From Caulobacter sp. UNC279MFTsu5.1 (GTDB lineage Bacteria; Pseudomonadota; Alphaproteobacteria; Caulobacterales; Caulobacteraceae): 36,967 nucleotides of DNA. The stretch spans positions 1 to 36,967 of the forward strand of contig NZ_FORN01000054.1 of the NCBI RefSeq assembly GCF_900114015.1, written 5' to 3'. The stretch's first letter is position 1. Each line of letters begins with the position of its first letter. The notes below the pieces were generated by a model. It was not told where the DNA came from. It saw only the letters and a list, made by a program, of their open reading frames with translations, and searched no databases. A program made the translations under genes and the position numbers. Below, piece by piece: positions 14,358 through 23,365 of the stretch.

Positions 14358-17300
14358 ATGAGCCCCCACCGCTACGCCGAGCTCCAGACCACCACCAACT
14401 TCTCCTTCCTGCGCGGCGCCTCCCACGCCCAGGAGCTGATGCTGACCGGCCAGGCCCTGGGCCTGAGCGCCGTGGGGGTGACCGACCGCAACAGCCTGGC
14501 CGGGGTGGTGCGGGCCTGGACGGCGGCCAAGGAGCTCAAGGCCAAGGGTCTGGAGATCCGCGCCCTGACCGGCTGCCGGCTGGACTTCATGGACGGCGCG
14601 CCCAGCCTGCTCTGCTACCCGTCCGACCGCGAGGCCTTCGCCCGCCTGACCCGCCTGCTGACCGTGGGCCAGCGCCGGGCCGAAAAGGGGGAATGCCACC
14701 TCTTCTGGAAGGACTTCCTGGAGCACGCCGACGGCCAGCTGGCCCTGGTCGTGCCGCCGGCCCGGCTGGACGCGGCCTTCGAGGCCGACCTCGTCCGCAT
14801 GGCCGGCGACCTGCGCGGCCGGGTCTGGCTGGCCGCCAGCCGGGCCTACGCCGCCCAGGACCTCAAGCGCCTGGCCCGGCTGGCCAAACTGGCCCGCGAG
14901 GCCCGCAGCCCCTTGGTCGCCACCAACGACGTGCTCTATCACGGCCCCGAGCGACGGCCGCTGCAGGACGTGATGACCTGCATCCGCGAGGGCTGCACGA
15001 TCGCCGAGGCCGGCTTTCGCCTGGAGGCCAACGCCGAACGCCACCTCAAGACCCCGGCCGAGATGGCCCGGCTGTTCGAGCGCTGGCCGCAGGCGGTGGA
15101 GCGCACGCTGGAGATCGTCGAGCGCATCGGCTTCGACCTCGGCGACCTCAAGGAACAATACCCTGACGAGCCCGTGCCGCCCGGCAAGACGGCGATGCAG
15201 CACCTGACGGACCTGGCCTGGAAGGGGGCGTCCTGGCGCTATCCCGGCGGGGTTCCGCCCAAGGTCCAGGACAACCTCCGCACGGAGCTGGGCCTGATCG
15301 CCAAGATGGACTACCCCAACTATTTCATCACCGTGCACGACATCGTCCAGAAGGCGCGGGAGATGGGGATCCTGTGCCAGGGCCGCGGCTCGGCGGCCAA
15401 TTCCTCGGTCTGCTACTGCCTGGGGGTGACGGCGATCGACCCGATGGAGCATCGGCTGCTGTTCACCCGCTTCATCTCGGAAAACCGCGGCGAACCGCCC
15501 GACATCGACGTCGACTTCGAGCACGAGCGGCGCGAAGAGGTGATGCAGTACGTCTACGAACGCTATGGCCGCGACTACGCCGCCATCTGCGGCACGGTGA
15601 TCCACTACCGCCCGCGCAGCGCCATCCGCGACGTCGGCAAGGCCCTGGGCCTGACCGAGGACATCACCGCCGTCCTGGCCAACACCGTCTGGGGCAGCTG
15701 GGGCGACGGCCTGCCCGACGAGCACATCAAGCAGACGGGGCTGGATCCGCAGAACCCGCAGATCGCCCGCGCCATCGCCCTGGCCACCCAGCTGCTGCAG
15801 TTCCCGCGCCACCTGTCGCAGCATGTCGGCGGCTTCGTCCTGACCAAGCGGCGGCTGGACGAGACCGTGCCGATCGGCAACGCGGCGATGAAGGACCGCA
15901 CCTTCATCGAGTGGGACAAGGACGACATCGACAGTCTGGGGCTGATGAAGGTCGACGTGCTGGCCCTGGGCATGCTGACCGCCATCCAGCGGGCGTTCGG
16001 CATGCTGCGCGCCGACCACGGCCAGCCGATCGTCGACCTGGCCGACGTGCCGACCGAGGTGAAGGGCGTCTACGACATGCTGTCGGTCGCCGACAGCGTG
16101 GGGGTGTTCCAGGTCGAGAGCCGGGCCCAGATGTCGATGCTGCCCCGGCTGAGACCCAAGCGGTTCTACGACCTGGTGATCGAGGTGGCGATCGTGCGGC
16201 CGGGCCCGATCCAGGGCGACATGGTCCATCCCTACCTGCGGCGGCGCAACGGCCAGGAGCCGGTCGAGTTTCCCGCCCCGTCGCCCGAGCACGGCCCGCC
16301 CGACGAGCTGCGCAGCATCCTGGGCAACACCTACGGCGTGCCGCTGTTCCAGGAACAGGCCATGAGCCTGGCCATCGAGGCGGCCAGGTTCACGCCCGAC
16401 GAGGCCGACGGCCTGCGCAAGGCGATGGCCACCTTCAAGCACAACGGCGACCCGGGCCAGTACCGGTCGAAGTTCGTCGAGGGCATGGTGTCGCGCGGCT
16501 ACCAGCGTGATTTCGCCGAGCGCTGCTTCAAGCAGATCGAGGGCTTCGGCTCGTACGGCTTTCCGGAAAGCCACGCGGCCAGCTTCGCCAAGCTGGTCTA
16601 TGTCTCGGCCTGGATCAAATGGGCCTGGCCGGACGTGTTCTGCGCGGCCCTGATCAATTCCCAGCCGATGGGCTTCTACCAGCCGGCCCAGCTGGTCCGC
16701 GACGCCCGCGAGCACGGGGTCGAGGTGCGGGCTCCGGACGTGCTGACGAGCGACTGGGACTGCACGCTGGAGGGCGCGCAACGCTCCTCCCCCGAGGAGC
16801 GAAGCGGAACGGGGGAGGGGGGCCACGAAGTGGTGGAGGGGGCGTCCGGCGGGCAAGGCGTCGCCGGGACGCCCCCTCCGTCACGATGCGTATCCGCATC
16901 GCGCCACCTCCCCCGTTTCACGGGAGAGGAGCGCCCTATCGCCGCCGACAAGCTCTCCAACGAAGACACCCGCCCGCTCTGGAAGGCCGTCCGCCTGGGC
17001 CTGCGCCAGGTGAAGGGGCTGAAGGAGGACGACGCGGCGCTGGTCGTCGCGGCCCGGGCCGGCGGCGCCCGCGCGCCCGCCGACTTCGCCCGGGCCGGCG
17101 TCTCGCAGCGCGGACTGGAGCTGCTGGCCGAGGCCGACGCCTTCGCCTCGACGGGCCTTGGCCGCCGCGACGCCCTGTGGGCGGTCAAGGGGCTGAAGGG
17201 CGAGGCCAAGGTCGACAGCCAGGCGCCGCTGCTGGCCGGCCTGCCGCTGTTCGAGGACGCCGTCGCCCTGCCGATCATGGCCCTGCCGCAAGCGGTGGCC

Positions 17301-17753
17301 GAGGACTACCGCACCACCAGCCTGTCGCTGAAGGCCCACCCCTGCGGCTTCTTCCGGCCGATGCTGGACCGGTTGAACGTCCTTCCCGCCGAGCGGCTGA
17401 AGGGCGTCCGCGACGGCCGCAAAGTCTCGGTCGGCGGGCTGGTGCTGATCCGCCAGCGGCCGGGCACCGCCAAGGGCGTGGTGTTCCTGACCCTGGAGGA
17501 CGAGACGGGCGTGGCCAATGCGGTGGTCTGGAAGGACTGTTTCGACGCCCACCGCCGCACGGTGATGAGCGCCTCGTTCCTGATCGTCCACGGCAAGGTC
17601 CAGGCCGCCGACGGCGTCATCCACGTGGTGGCCGAGGGCTTCACCGACCTGTCGGCCGAGCTGGCGCGTATGAGGGATGACCCCGAGGCCCCGGCCCCCA
17701 CGGTGCGGATGCGGACGTCGGGGCGGCTGCAGCGGAGCCGGGATTTTCATTGA
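14358..17753 (+). CDS. dnaE2: DnaE2, error-prone DNA polymerase III alpha subunit
   Basis: DnaE2 is the SOS-induced alpha-subunit homologue that performs lesion bypass with ImuA and ImuB. The 1131-residue product has an N-terminal PHP domain (YAELQTTTNFSFLRGASHA, residues 5-23), the palm catalytic aspartates in PDIDVDFEHERRE (Asp382, Asp384), the fingers, a helix-hairpin-helix region after RLGLRQVKGL (about 880), and a C-terminal OB fold (VSVGGLVLIRQRPGTAKGV, about 1015-1035). It lacks the long C-terminal tail of replicative DnaE. About 50 residues (809-858, in RSSPEERSGTGEGGHEVV onwards) come from a palindromic repeat element and sit just before the HhH region. Both catalytic aspartates and the reading frame are intact. 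The start at 14358 matches the family N-terminus. Confidence 0.95.
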   Translation: MSPHRYAELQTTTNFSFLRGASHAQELMLTGQALGLSAVGVTDRNSLAGVVRAWTAAKELKAKGLEIRALTGCRLDFMDGAPSLLCYPSDREAFARLTRLLTVGQRRAEKGECHLFWKDFLEHADGQLALVVPPARLDAAFEADLVRMAGDLRGRVWLAASRAYAAQDLKRLARLAKLAREARSPLVATNDVLYHGPERRPLQDVMTCIREGCTIAEAGFRLEANAERHLKTPAEMARLFERWPQAVERTLEIVERIGFDLGDLKEQYPDEPVPPGKTAMQHLTDLAWKGASWRYPGGVPPKVQDNLRTELGLIAKMDYPNYFITVHDIVQKAREMGILCQGRGSAANSSVCYCLGVTAIDPMEHRLLFTRFISENRGEPPDIDVDFEHERREEVMQYVYERYGRDYAAICGTVIHYRPRSAIRDVGKALGLTEDITAVLANTVWGSWGDGLPDEHIKQTGLDPQNPQIARAIALATQLLQFPRHLSQHVGGFVLTKRRLDETVPIGNAAMKDRTFIEWDKDDIDSLGLMKVDVLALGMLTAIQRAFGMLRADHGQPIVDLADVPTEVKGVYDMLSVADSVGVFQVESRAQMSMLPRLRPKRFYDLVIEVAIVRPGPIQGDMVHPYLRRRNGQEPVEFPAPSPEHGPPDELRSILGNTYGVPLFQEQAMSLAIEAARFTPDEADGLRKAMATFKHNGDPGQYRSKFVEGMVSRGYQRDFAERCFKQIEGFGSYGFPESHAASFAKLVYVSAWIKWAWPDVFCAALINSQPMGFYQPAQLVRDAREHGVEVRAPDVLTSDWDCTLEGAQRSSPEERSGTGEGGHEVVEGASGGQGVAGTPPPSRCVSASRHLPRFTGEERPIAADKLSNEDTRPLWKAVRLGLRQVKGLKEDDAALVVAARAGGARAPADFARAGVSQRGLELLAEADAFASTGLGRRDALWAVKGLKGEAKVDSQAPLLAGLPLFEDAVALPIMALPQAVAEDYRTTSLSLKAHPCGFFRPMLDRLNVLPAERLKGVRDGRKVSVGGLVLIRQRPGTAKGVVFLTLEDETGVANAVVWKDCFDAHRRTVMSASFLIVHGKVQAADGVIHVVAEGFTDLSAELARMRDDPEAPAPTVRMRTSGRLQRSRDFH
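16783..16932. repeat. Palindromic repeat element inside dnaE2 coding sequence
   Basis: Outer arms GCTCCTC (16783) and GAGGAGC (to 16932) enclose CCCCCG/CGGGGG, GGCCACGAAGTGG-type and GACGCCCCCTCC/GGAGGGGGCGTC inverted pairs; the last, GGAGGGGGCGTCC with GGACGCCCCCTCC, is exact. It shares the GGGGGAGG-TGGC-hairpin-GGAGGGGG plan of family C. Length 150 bases, a multiple of three, with no stop in the dnaE2 frame. Confidence 0.85.
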
Positions 17754-17765
17754 CCCCATCCCCCG

Positions 17766-17791
17766 CACATCCCGGCGAAGGCCGGGATGTG
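17766..17791. repeat. Family B-like minimal hairpin after dnaE2
   Basis: CACATCCCGGC and GCCGGGATGTG are exact inverted arms around GAAG, 12 bases after the dnaE2 stop. It is a variant of family B with CACATC in place of GCTCATC and is a plausible transcript end. Confidence 0.75.
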
Positions 17792-17820
17792 GATTCCCAT
17801 TCGAAGTGCGACACCCCACG

Positions 17821-17926
17821 GTTGTCATCCCGGCCGAAGCGAAGCGTAGAGCCGGGATCCAGGGCCACCGCAATGCGCCGGCCCCTGGATCCTGGACGGC
17901 CTCTGCGAAGCTTCCGGGATGACAAC
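17821..17926. repeat. Palindromic repeat, family A, variant copy
   Basis: Arms GTTGTCATCCCGG (17821-17833) and CCGGGATGACAAC (17914-17926) are exact. Inside lie GGATCCAGG and CCTGGATCC. With the hairpin at 17766 and a degenerate family B arm near 17995-18020, it fills the 267-base gap between dnaE2 and the convergent kinase gene. No gene is seen there. Confidence 0.8.
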
Positions 17927-18020
17927 TGATCTTAGGCTTCTGATATCCTGCGGATATTCCACAGCTCAATTGTGTACGGCCCCTAGGATCCAGGTTCCGC
18001 CGTCGCCGGGACGAGCGGAT

Positions 18021-19838
18021 CTAAAGGGCCGGGCTCATGACGGGATCCACCCCAACCTTCCCCTCCGCCACCTGCGCCAGCAGGGCGAACAGGGCCGGGG
18101 TGTCGATCGGCTTGCGCAGCACGCCGTCGGCCCCGTCGGCCCGGTAGCGGGCGACGTCGTCGTCGAAGACGTTGGCGGTCAGCATCCAGATCGGCGTGCG
18201 GGGTCGGGGCGGAGCGGCCGAGGCTTCCAGCTGGCGGATCCGCGCCACGGCCGCCACCCCGTCCATCACCGGCATGTTGACGTCCATCAGCACCAGGTCG
18301 AAGGCCTCGGCCCGCCAGGCGTCCAGCGCCCGGGCGCCGTTCTCGGCGAACACCAGCTCGACCGGCGAGGCGGACAGCAGGGCGGCCAGCACCCGACGGT
18401 TGGCGGGGTTGTCCTCGGCCGCCAGCACCCGGATCGGTCTGGCCACGGCGGGTTCCGCCGCGGCTCCCGCGGCCGGGGCCTGGAGAACCGGCGCCTCGAA
18501 GGCGAACCAGAAGACCGCGCCGCGACGGGAGGGCTTGCCGGGCTGGGCGTCGCCTTCGGGAAAGTTCTCCACGCCGATCTCGCCGCCCATCAGGGCCAGG
18601 TTGGCGGCGCAGATCGACAGGCCCAGCCCGCTGCCGCCCAGGCTTCGGCCGCGCTCGGTCTGGTCGAAGGCGACGAACATCCGCGGGCGGTCCTCCAGCG
18701 GCACGGGCGCGCCGGTGTCGCGCACCTCGACCAGGGTGGTCTGCATCCGGTCCTTGATCATGCCGGCCAGCCGCACCGTCACCGTCCCGCCCGACGGTGA
18801 GGCCTTCAGCCCGTTGGAGACCAGGTTGACCAGGGTCTGCTCCAGCTTGGCCTCGTCGGCCAGCACCTCGTAGGCCAGGCCGGGATCGGCGTCGTCAAAG
18901 CTCAGCAGCACGCCGACAGCCTGGGCGTGGGCGCTCCACACCCGCACCACCGTGCGGATCAGGCGGCGCAGGTCGACCGCCGCCAGGGTCAGGGTCGCCT
19001 GGCCGGCCTGGACCTTGGTCAGGTCCAGCACGGTGTCGAGCAGGCGGGTCAGCTGGGCGCCGCCCTCGATCACGCCCTGGGCCAGATCGGCCTGGATCGG
19101 GGTCAGGAAGGTGTCGCGGCGCAGGGCGTGGGCGAAGCCGAGCACGGCGTTCAGCGGCGTGCGGATCTCGTGGCTGGCCACGGCCAGCAGGTCGGACTTG
19201 GCGCGGCTGGCGGCCTTGGCCTCGGCGACCGCCTCGATCAGGTCGGCGTTCTTGCGGGCCAGGTCGCGCAGCGTCTGGGCCAGGGCCCGGTCGGTGGCCT
19301 GCTGGCGCCAGGTGGCGGTCAGCACGGCGACGACGAACAGCAGCACGGTGGCGCCGTAGTGGTTGGAGGCCAGCGACATGCGGCGGTCGAACCCGATCCA
19401 CAGCAAGGTCGCCACCGGTGGGGCGACGGCGGTGACGTAGCTGAGCTTGCTGGTGTGCACGCGCAGGGCGGCGAACAGCAGCACGCAGATGGCCAGCAGG
19501 GCCGCCTCCACCCGCATGATCGGCTGGCCGGTCAGCCGGATCTTCACGGCCAGGGCGCAGGCGTTGGCCGACAGCAGGAAGACCAGGCCGATCGATTGCC
19601 AGCGCAGCCGCCGGAAGGCCCCGATCGGATCGGGATGGCGCAGGGCCGCCTCGGTGGCCAGGAACAGGGCGGCGTAGATGCTCAGCTCGACCAGGCCGAA
19701 CTGGGTCATGCGCATCGGCGCATAGACCGCCAGCAGGCCCGCGAACAGGGCGACCAGGACCAGGCGGGCGCGGATGATCCCGCGCGTATACCGAACGAAC
19801 CCGTCCAGGCGGGTGACGTCCACCGTCTGTTCGAACAT
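18021..19838 (-). CDS. Hybrid sensor histidine kinase, polytopic membrane input
   Basis: A 605-residue hybrid kinase. About six membrane helices occupy residues 20-180 without a sizeable periplasmic loop, so it may sense within the membrane. A coiled linker leads to the dimerisation helix with His223 in VASHEIRTPLNAVLGF. The ATPase domain has the N box NLVSNGLKAS (about 338-347) and GGSGLGLSI (about 401-409), but the G1 box reads DTGAPVP rather than DTGxGI. The receiver at about 469-590 carries acidic ED, Asp519 in LMDVNMPVMDG and Lys576. The ATG at 19838 is preferred to a TTG five codons upstream. No response regulator is adjacent. It is a different lineage of sensor from the kinase at 5319. 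Confidence 0.92.
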   Translation of the reverse strand: MFEQTVDVTRLDGFVRYTRGIIRARLVLVALFAGLLAVYAPMRMTQFGLVELSIYAALFLATEAALRHPDPIGAFRRLRWQSIGLVFLLSANACALAVKIRLTGQPIMRVEAALLAICVLLFAALRVHTSKLSYVTAVAPPVATLLWIGFDRRMSLASNHYGATVLLFVVAVLTATWRQQATDRALAQTLRDLARKNADLIEAVAEAKAASRAKSDLLAVASHEIRTPLNAVLGFAHALRRDTFLTPIQADLAQGVIEGGAQLTRLLDTVLDLTKVQAGQATLTLAAVDLRRLIRTVVRVWSAHAQAVGVLLSFDDADPGLAYEVLADEAKLEQTLVNLVSNGLKASPSGGTVTVRLAGMIKDRMQTTLVEVRDTGAPVPLEDRPRMFVAFDQTERGRSLGGSGLGLSICAANLALMGGEIGVENFPEGDAQPGKPSRRGAVFWFAFEAPVLQAPAAGAAAEPAVARPIRVLAAEDNPANRRVLAALLSASPVELVFAENGARALDAWRAEAFDLVLMDVNMPVMDGVAAVARIRQLEASAAPPRPRTPIWMLTANVFDDDVARYRADGADGVLRKPIDTPALFALLAQVAEGKVGVDPVMSPAL

Positions 19839-19973
19839 CCAGGTTCCCACCAACCCCTACCGTTGTCCCAAGGATGAGACGGCCCGCCAAGGCGAGCGCG
19901 GCGACACACAGCATGGGAGGCTGATTCTGGCTTCCCCGCTCGCCCTATAGGCGATGACGAAGACGGGTTTCGG

Positions 19974-21908
19974 TCAGGCCTGCGTCCGGGCCGCGACGAC
20001 CTTGTCCCGGGTCTTGCCGGCGGGCGCCGGAGCGGACGCCGTCTTCCCTGTAGCCGCGGGAGCGGGCGACACGGTCCGCAACGTCTCGACCAGGGCGAAC
20101 AGCTGGGCGCGGACGGCGAACTCGTCGCCGGCCAGGGCGGCGGCCTCCAGGGCGGCCAGGGCCTCGGCCGGGATCGGCGGCAGGGGCGTGACGGGCGCGG
20201 CCTCGGTGACCCCCTGCGCCTTGGGCCGGGCGATCTCGTTGACGTCGACCAGGGCCTCGGTCAGCTTTTCGCCGGGGCGCAGGCCGGTGATCCTGATGGC
20301 GATGTCGCGCTCGGGGATCAGGCCCTGCAGCTCGATCATCCGCCGGGCCAGGTCGATGATCTTGACCGGTTCGCCCATCTCGAGCGTCAGCACGCCGGTC
20401 GGGGGCTCCACGTCGCCGGCCGACAGGGCCACGGCCCGCAGCACCAGCTGCACGGCCTCGGGGATGGTCATGAAGTAGCGCTCGACCTCGGCGTCGGTCA
20501 GGGTGACCGGCCCGCCGCGGGCGATCTGATGCTGGAAGATCGGCACCACCGACCCGGCCGAGCCCAGCACGTTGCCGAACCGCACGACGCTGACCCGGGT
20601 CTTGTCCCCGCCCGCGAACTGGCGGACCACGGCCTCGGCCACGCGCTTGGTCGCGCCCATCACGCTGGCCGGGGCCACGGCCTTGTCGGTGGAGATCAGC
20701 GCCAGGTGGGCCGCGCCGCAGGCCCTGGCGGCGGCGGCGACGTTGCGGCTGCCCAGCACATTGGTGCGCACGCCCTCGCAGGGGTGGTTCTCGACCAGGG
20801 TCACGTGCTTGAGGGCGGCGGCGTGGAAGACCAGCTCGGGCTTCTCGGCGGCGAACACCAGCTCCAGGCGGGCGGCGTCGCGCACGTCGCACAACACGTC
20901 GCGGCGCGGCAGCTGGGGCCAGGCCTCGCCCAGCTCGCGGTCGATGTGGAACAGGTTGGCCTCGGCGGCGTCCAGCAGGACTAGTTGGGCGGGGCCGCTG
21001 GCGGCGATCTGGCGGGCCAGCTCCGAGCCGATGCTGCCGCCGGCCCCGGTGACCAGCACCCGCTTGCCGGCCACCAGGGCGCGGACCGGTTCGGGATCCA
21101 GCCGCACCGGCGCGCGGCTCAGCAGCTCCTCCAGGCTGATCTCGCGCAGGGCCGAGCCGCCGGCCACGTCGACCAGGCCCTGGCGACGCAGCAGGCGCAC
21201 GCCCTCGGTCTTCAGCCGGCCCAGGCGCTCGGCCCCGAAGGCGCTGAGCGGGCCGTCGGTCAGGAACAGCAGGGCCGACGGCTGCAGGCCGCCGTCGCGC
21301 AGCTGGGCCATGACCGCGTCGAAATCGTCGATGGCGCCCAGGATGCAGACCCCGCCCAGTTCGTCGCCGGTCTCACGCGCCTGCGGGGTCAGGACGCCGA
21401 CCGGGGCGTAGCGCTCGCCCAGGGCGGCGGGGGCGCGCAGGAAGGCCTCGGCCTCGTTGGCCGGGCCGACGATCAGCAGGCGCGGCAAGGCGGGCGAGGC
21501 GGGGGCGGGGCGCAGGCGGGTCAGGGCGTCGACCAGCGCCTTCTCGTGCACGGCGCGGCGCACGATCCGCAGTCCGGCCAGCAGGGCGGTCTGCAGCAGG
21601 AAGGCGACGGCCAGGGTGCGCAGGCCGCCCGGCTGGCGCACGTCGGCCAGGCGGGCGACCAGGGCGAAGGTCAGGACCGACAGCAGGGCCGAGCGCGCCA
21701 GGCGCAGGCCGTCGCTGGCCGCGAAGAACCGCCAGGGCGAGCGCTCGACCCGGAACAGGATCTCGACCGCCAGGGCCGCGCCCGCGAACAGGGCGGCCAG
21801 GGCCAGGGCGGACGCGTCGGGCAAGGTTCCGGCGGCCAGCGCCTGGGCCAGCAGCATGGCCGCGAAGGCCAGCACCATGTGCGCCGCGATCTTGCCCAGA
21901 CGACCCAT
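19974..21908 (-). CDS. FlaA1/WbpM-like nucleotide-sugar 4,6-dehydratase
   Basis: The 644-residue membrane protein belongs to the CapD/FlaA1/WbpM group, which dehydrates UDP-N-acetylhexosamines at C4-C6 to begin the synthesis of unusual sugars for O-antigen or capsule. The N-terminus has about four membrane helices (residues 8-120). A first Rossmann-like domain follows (PRLLIVGPANEAEAFL, about 142). The second, catalytic SDR domain has GAGGSIGSELA at 288-298, STDKA at 406-410 and the family's Met-x3-Lys pair Met417/Lys421 in place of Tyr-x3-Lys. GLRPGEKLTEAL (542-553) is also conserved. The last 60 residues are Ala/Pro-rich. It stands alone, with no glycosyltransferases nearby, so the sugar product is not predictable. 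Confidence 0.9.
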   Translation of the reverse strand: MGRLGKIAAHMVLAFAAMLLAQALAAGTLPDASALALAALFAGAALAVEILFRVERSPWRFFAASDGLRLARSALLSVLTFALVARLADVRQPGGLRTLAVAFLLQTALLAGLRIVRRAVHEKALVDALTRLRPAPASPALPRLLIVGPANEAEAFLRAPAALGERYAPVGVLTPQARETGDELGGVCILGAIDDFDAVMAQLRDGGLQPSALLFLTDGPLSAFGAERLGRLKTEGVRLLRRQGLVDVAGGSALREISLEELLSRAPVRLDPEPVRALVAGKRVLVTGAGGSIGSELARQIAASGPAQLVLLDAAEANLFHIDRELGEAWPQLPRRDVLCDVRDAARLELVFAAEKPELVFHAAALKHVTLVENHPCEGVRTNVLGSRNVAAAARACGAAHLALISTDKAVAPASVMGATKRVAEAVVRQFAGGDKTRVSVVRFGNVLGSAGSVVPIFQHQIARGGPVTLTDAEVERYFMTIPEAVQLVLRAVALSAGDVEPPTGVLTLEMGEPVKIIDLARRMIELQGLIPERDIAIRITGLRPGEKLTEALVDVNEIARPKAQGVTEAAPVTPLPPIPAEALAALEAAALAGDEFAVRAQLFALVETLRTVSPAPAATGKTASAPAPAGKTRDKVVAARTQA

Positions 21909-21994
21909 GAACGCAAACTCCCGCCGCGGCCGCCGCGAACCGCTTCGCCCGGGGACTTAGCACGCTCCGCGTGCGTCGTCGCCACCGGAGGCGA

Positions 21995-23230
21995 TCAGCC
22001 CCGCGCCAGAGGCAGCAACTGAACCACGTCCCCCACGTCCGCCGCCGGCGCGCCGGCCGGCCGCAGGACCAGGCAGTCGGCGCGGGAGAACACGCCGATC
22101 AGCGAGGAGTCCTGGTCGGGGAAGGGGGCGACTCGCACCCGGCCGTCGACGTCGATGGTCCGCGCGGCCCGCATCCAGTGCTCGCGGGGACCGTTGGCCG
22201 GCAGGGGGGCGGCCAGGACGCCGGCGCTGATCGCCAGAGCCGGGTCGGCGCCGGTCAGGGCGGCCAGCAGCGGCCGCAGGAACAGCTCGGCGCAGACCAG
22301 GGCCGAGGCCGGGTTGCCGGGCAGGCCCAGCACGCGGCGGCCTCCCGCGCCATCGGCCTCCAGGGTCCCGAACCAGGTCGGCTTGCCGGGACGCACGGCG
22401 ACCGTCTGGACGCGCAGGGCCAGGCCCAGGGCGGCCAGGGCCGGCTTGACCAGGTCGTGGTCGCCGACCGAGGCCCCGCCGACCGTGACCAGCAGGTCGA
22501 ATTGAGCCTCGGCGACGACGCGGGCGATGGCGTCCAGGTCGTCGGCCTGGGCTTTCAGCCGCGTCGCCTGGCCGCCCCAGGCCTCGACCAGGGCGGCCAG
22601 GGCGAAGGAGCCGGACTCGAAGATCTGGTCGGGGGCGGGCATGTAGCCGGGCGGGACCAGTTCGTCGCCGGTGGCCAGGATGGCGACGCGCGGCCGTACC
22701 GCGACGTGCAGGCTGGGCCAGCCCGCCGCGGCCGCCAGGGCCAGCCGCCAGGCGTCCAGGCGCGCGCCCTCGGCCAGCAGGAGGTCGCCGGACCGGAAGT
22801 CGCCGCCGGCCGGCCGGATGTTGCCGGGCGGCGGGTCGCGGTCGATCGTGAAGGCCACCGTCTCGCCGTCGCGCGCGGCGTTCTCCTGGATCACCACCAG
22901 GTCGGCGCCCGGCGGCACGGGCGCGCCGGTGAAGATTCGCACCGCCTGGCCGGCTTCGACGGGGCGGGGGTGGGCCCGGCCCGCGGCGCTCTCGCCGGCG
23001 ATCCGGAAGCGCGCGCCGGCGGCGAGGTCGGCGCGGCGGATCGCCCAGCCGTCCATGGCCGAGGCGTCGAACGGCGGCTGGTCGCGGTCGGCAAAGAGCG
23101 GGGCGGCCAGCACCCGGCCCAGGGCCTTGGCCAGGACGACCTCCTCGACCCCCAGCCGCGCGGCCCCGGCCAGCATCCGGCCGCGCGCCTCGTCGACGGT
23201 CAGGTTCTTCAGTCGAAGCTCGTCGCCCAC
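21995..23230 (-). CDS. moeA: Molybdopterin molybdenumtransferase
   Basis: MoeA inserts molybdate into adenylylated molybdopterin to make the molybdenum cofactor. The 411-residue length fits the family. Conserved text: PPFDASAMDGWAIR near residues 52-65, IFTGAPVPPGADLVVIQEN near 99-117, the domain 3 motif RVAILATGDELVPPG near 185-199, GGASVGDHDLVKPAL near 251-265 and LGLPGNPASALVCAELFLRP near 299-318, which bind the pterin. The C-terminal beta domain follows. Translation starts at a GTG with GAGGGAG 7 bases upstream. It does not overlap a neighbour; other cofactor genes are not in this window. Repeat A3 lies upstream in the gap to fpr. Confidence 0.94.
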   Translation of the reverse strand: MGDELRLKNLTVDEARGRMLAGAARLGVEEVVLAKALGRVLAAPLFADRDQPPFDASAMDGWAIRRADLAAGARFRIAGESAAGRAHPRPVEAGQAVRIFTGAPVPPGADLVVIQENAARDGETVAFTIDRDPPPGNIRPAGGDFRSGDLLLAEGARLDAWRLALAAAAGWPSLHVAVRPRVAILATGDELVPPGYMPAPDQIFESGSFALAALVEAWGGQATRLKAQADDLDAIARVVAEAQFDLLVTVGGASVGDHDLVKPALAALGLALRVQTVAVRPGKPTWFGTLEADGAGGRRVLGLPGNPASALVCAELFLRPLLAALTGADPALAISAGVLAAPLPANGPREHWMRAARTIDVDGRVRVAPFPDQDSSLIGVFSRADCLVLRPAGAPAADVGDVVQLLPLARG

Positions 23231-23298
23231 GCCCGCACTCCCTCAATCCTGAGCCCTAGTGCATCGCGCCCCTGACTTGAGCTGACAACACGTTGGCT

Positions 23299-23340
23299 GT
23301 CATCCCGGGTCTACGCGCCGCGCGCTTGTCCGGGATGACA
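23299..23340. repeat. Family A repeat, short internally deleted form
   Basis: TGTCATCCCGG (23299-23309) and CCGGGATGACA (23330-23340) are exact inverted arms with only about 20 bases between them, lacking the inner GATCCGGGA pair found in the longer copies. It lies between the fpr stop and the moeA start. Confidence 0.8.
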
Positions 23341-23365
23341 ACGAGTAAGGCGAGGGCGTTGGCCC

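Noticed and set aside
13452..16856. Very long open frame on the minus strand opposite imuB and dnaE2
   Set aside because: It is antisense to two well-supported genes. High-GC coding sequence often leaves such stop-free shadows. The translated text is low-complexity and has no domain motif.
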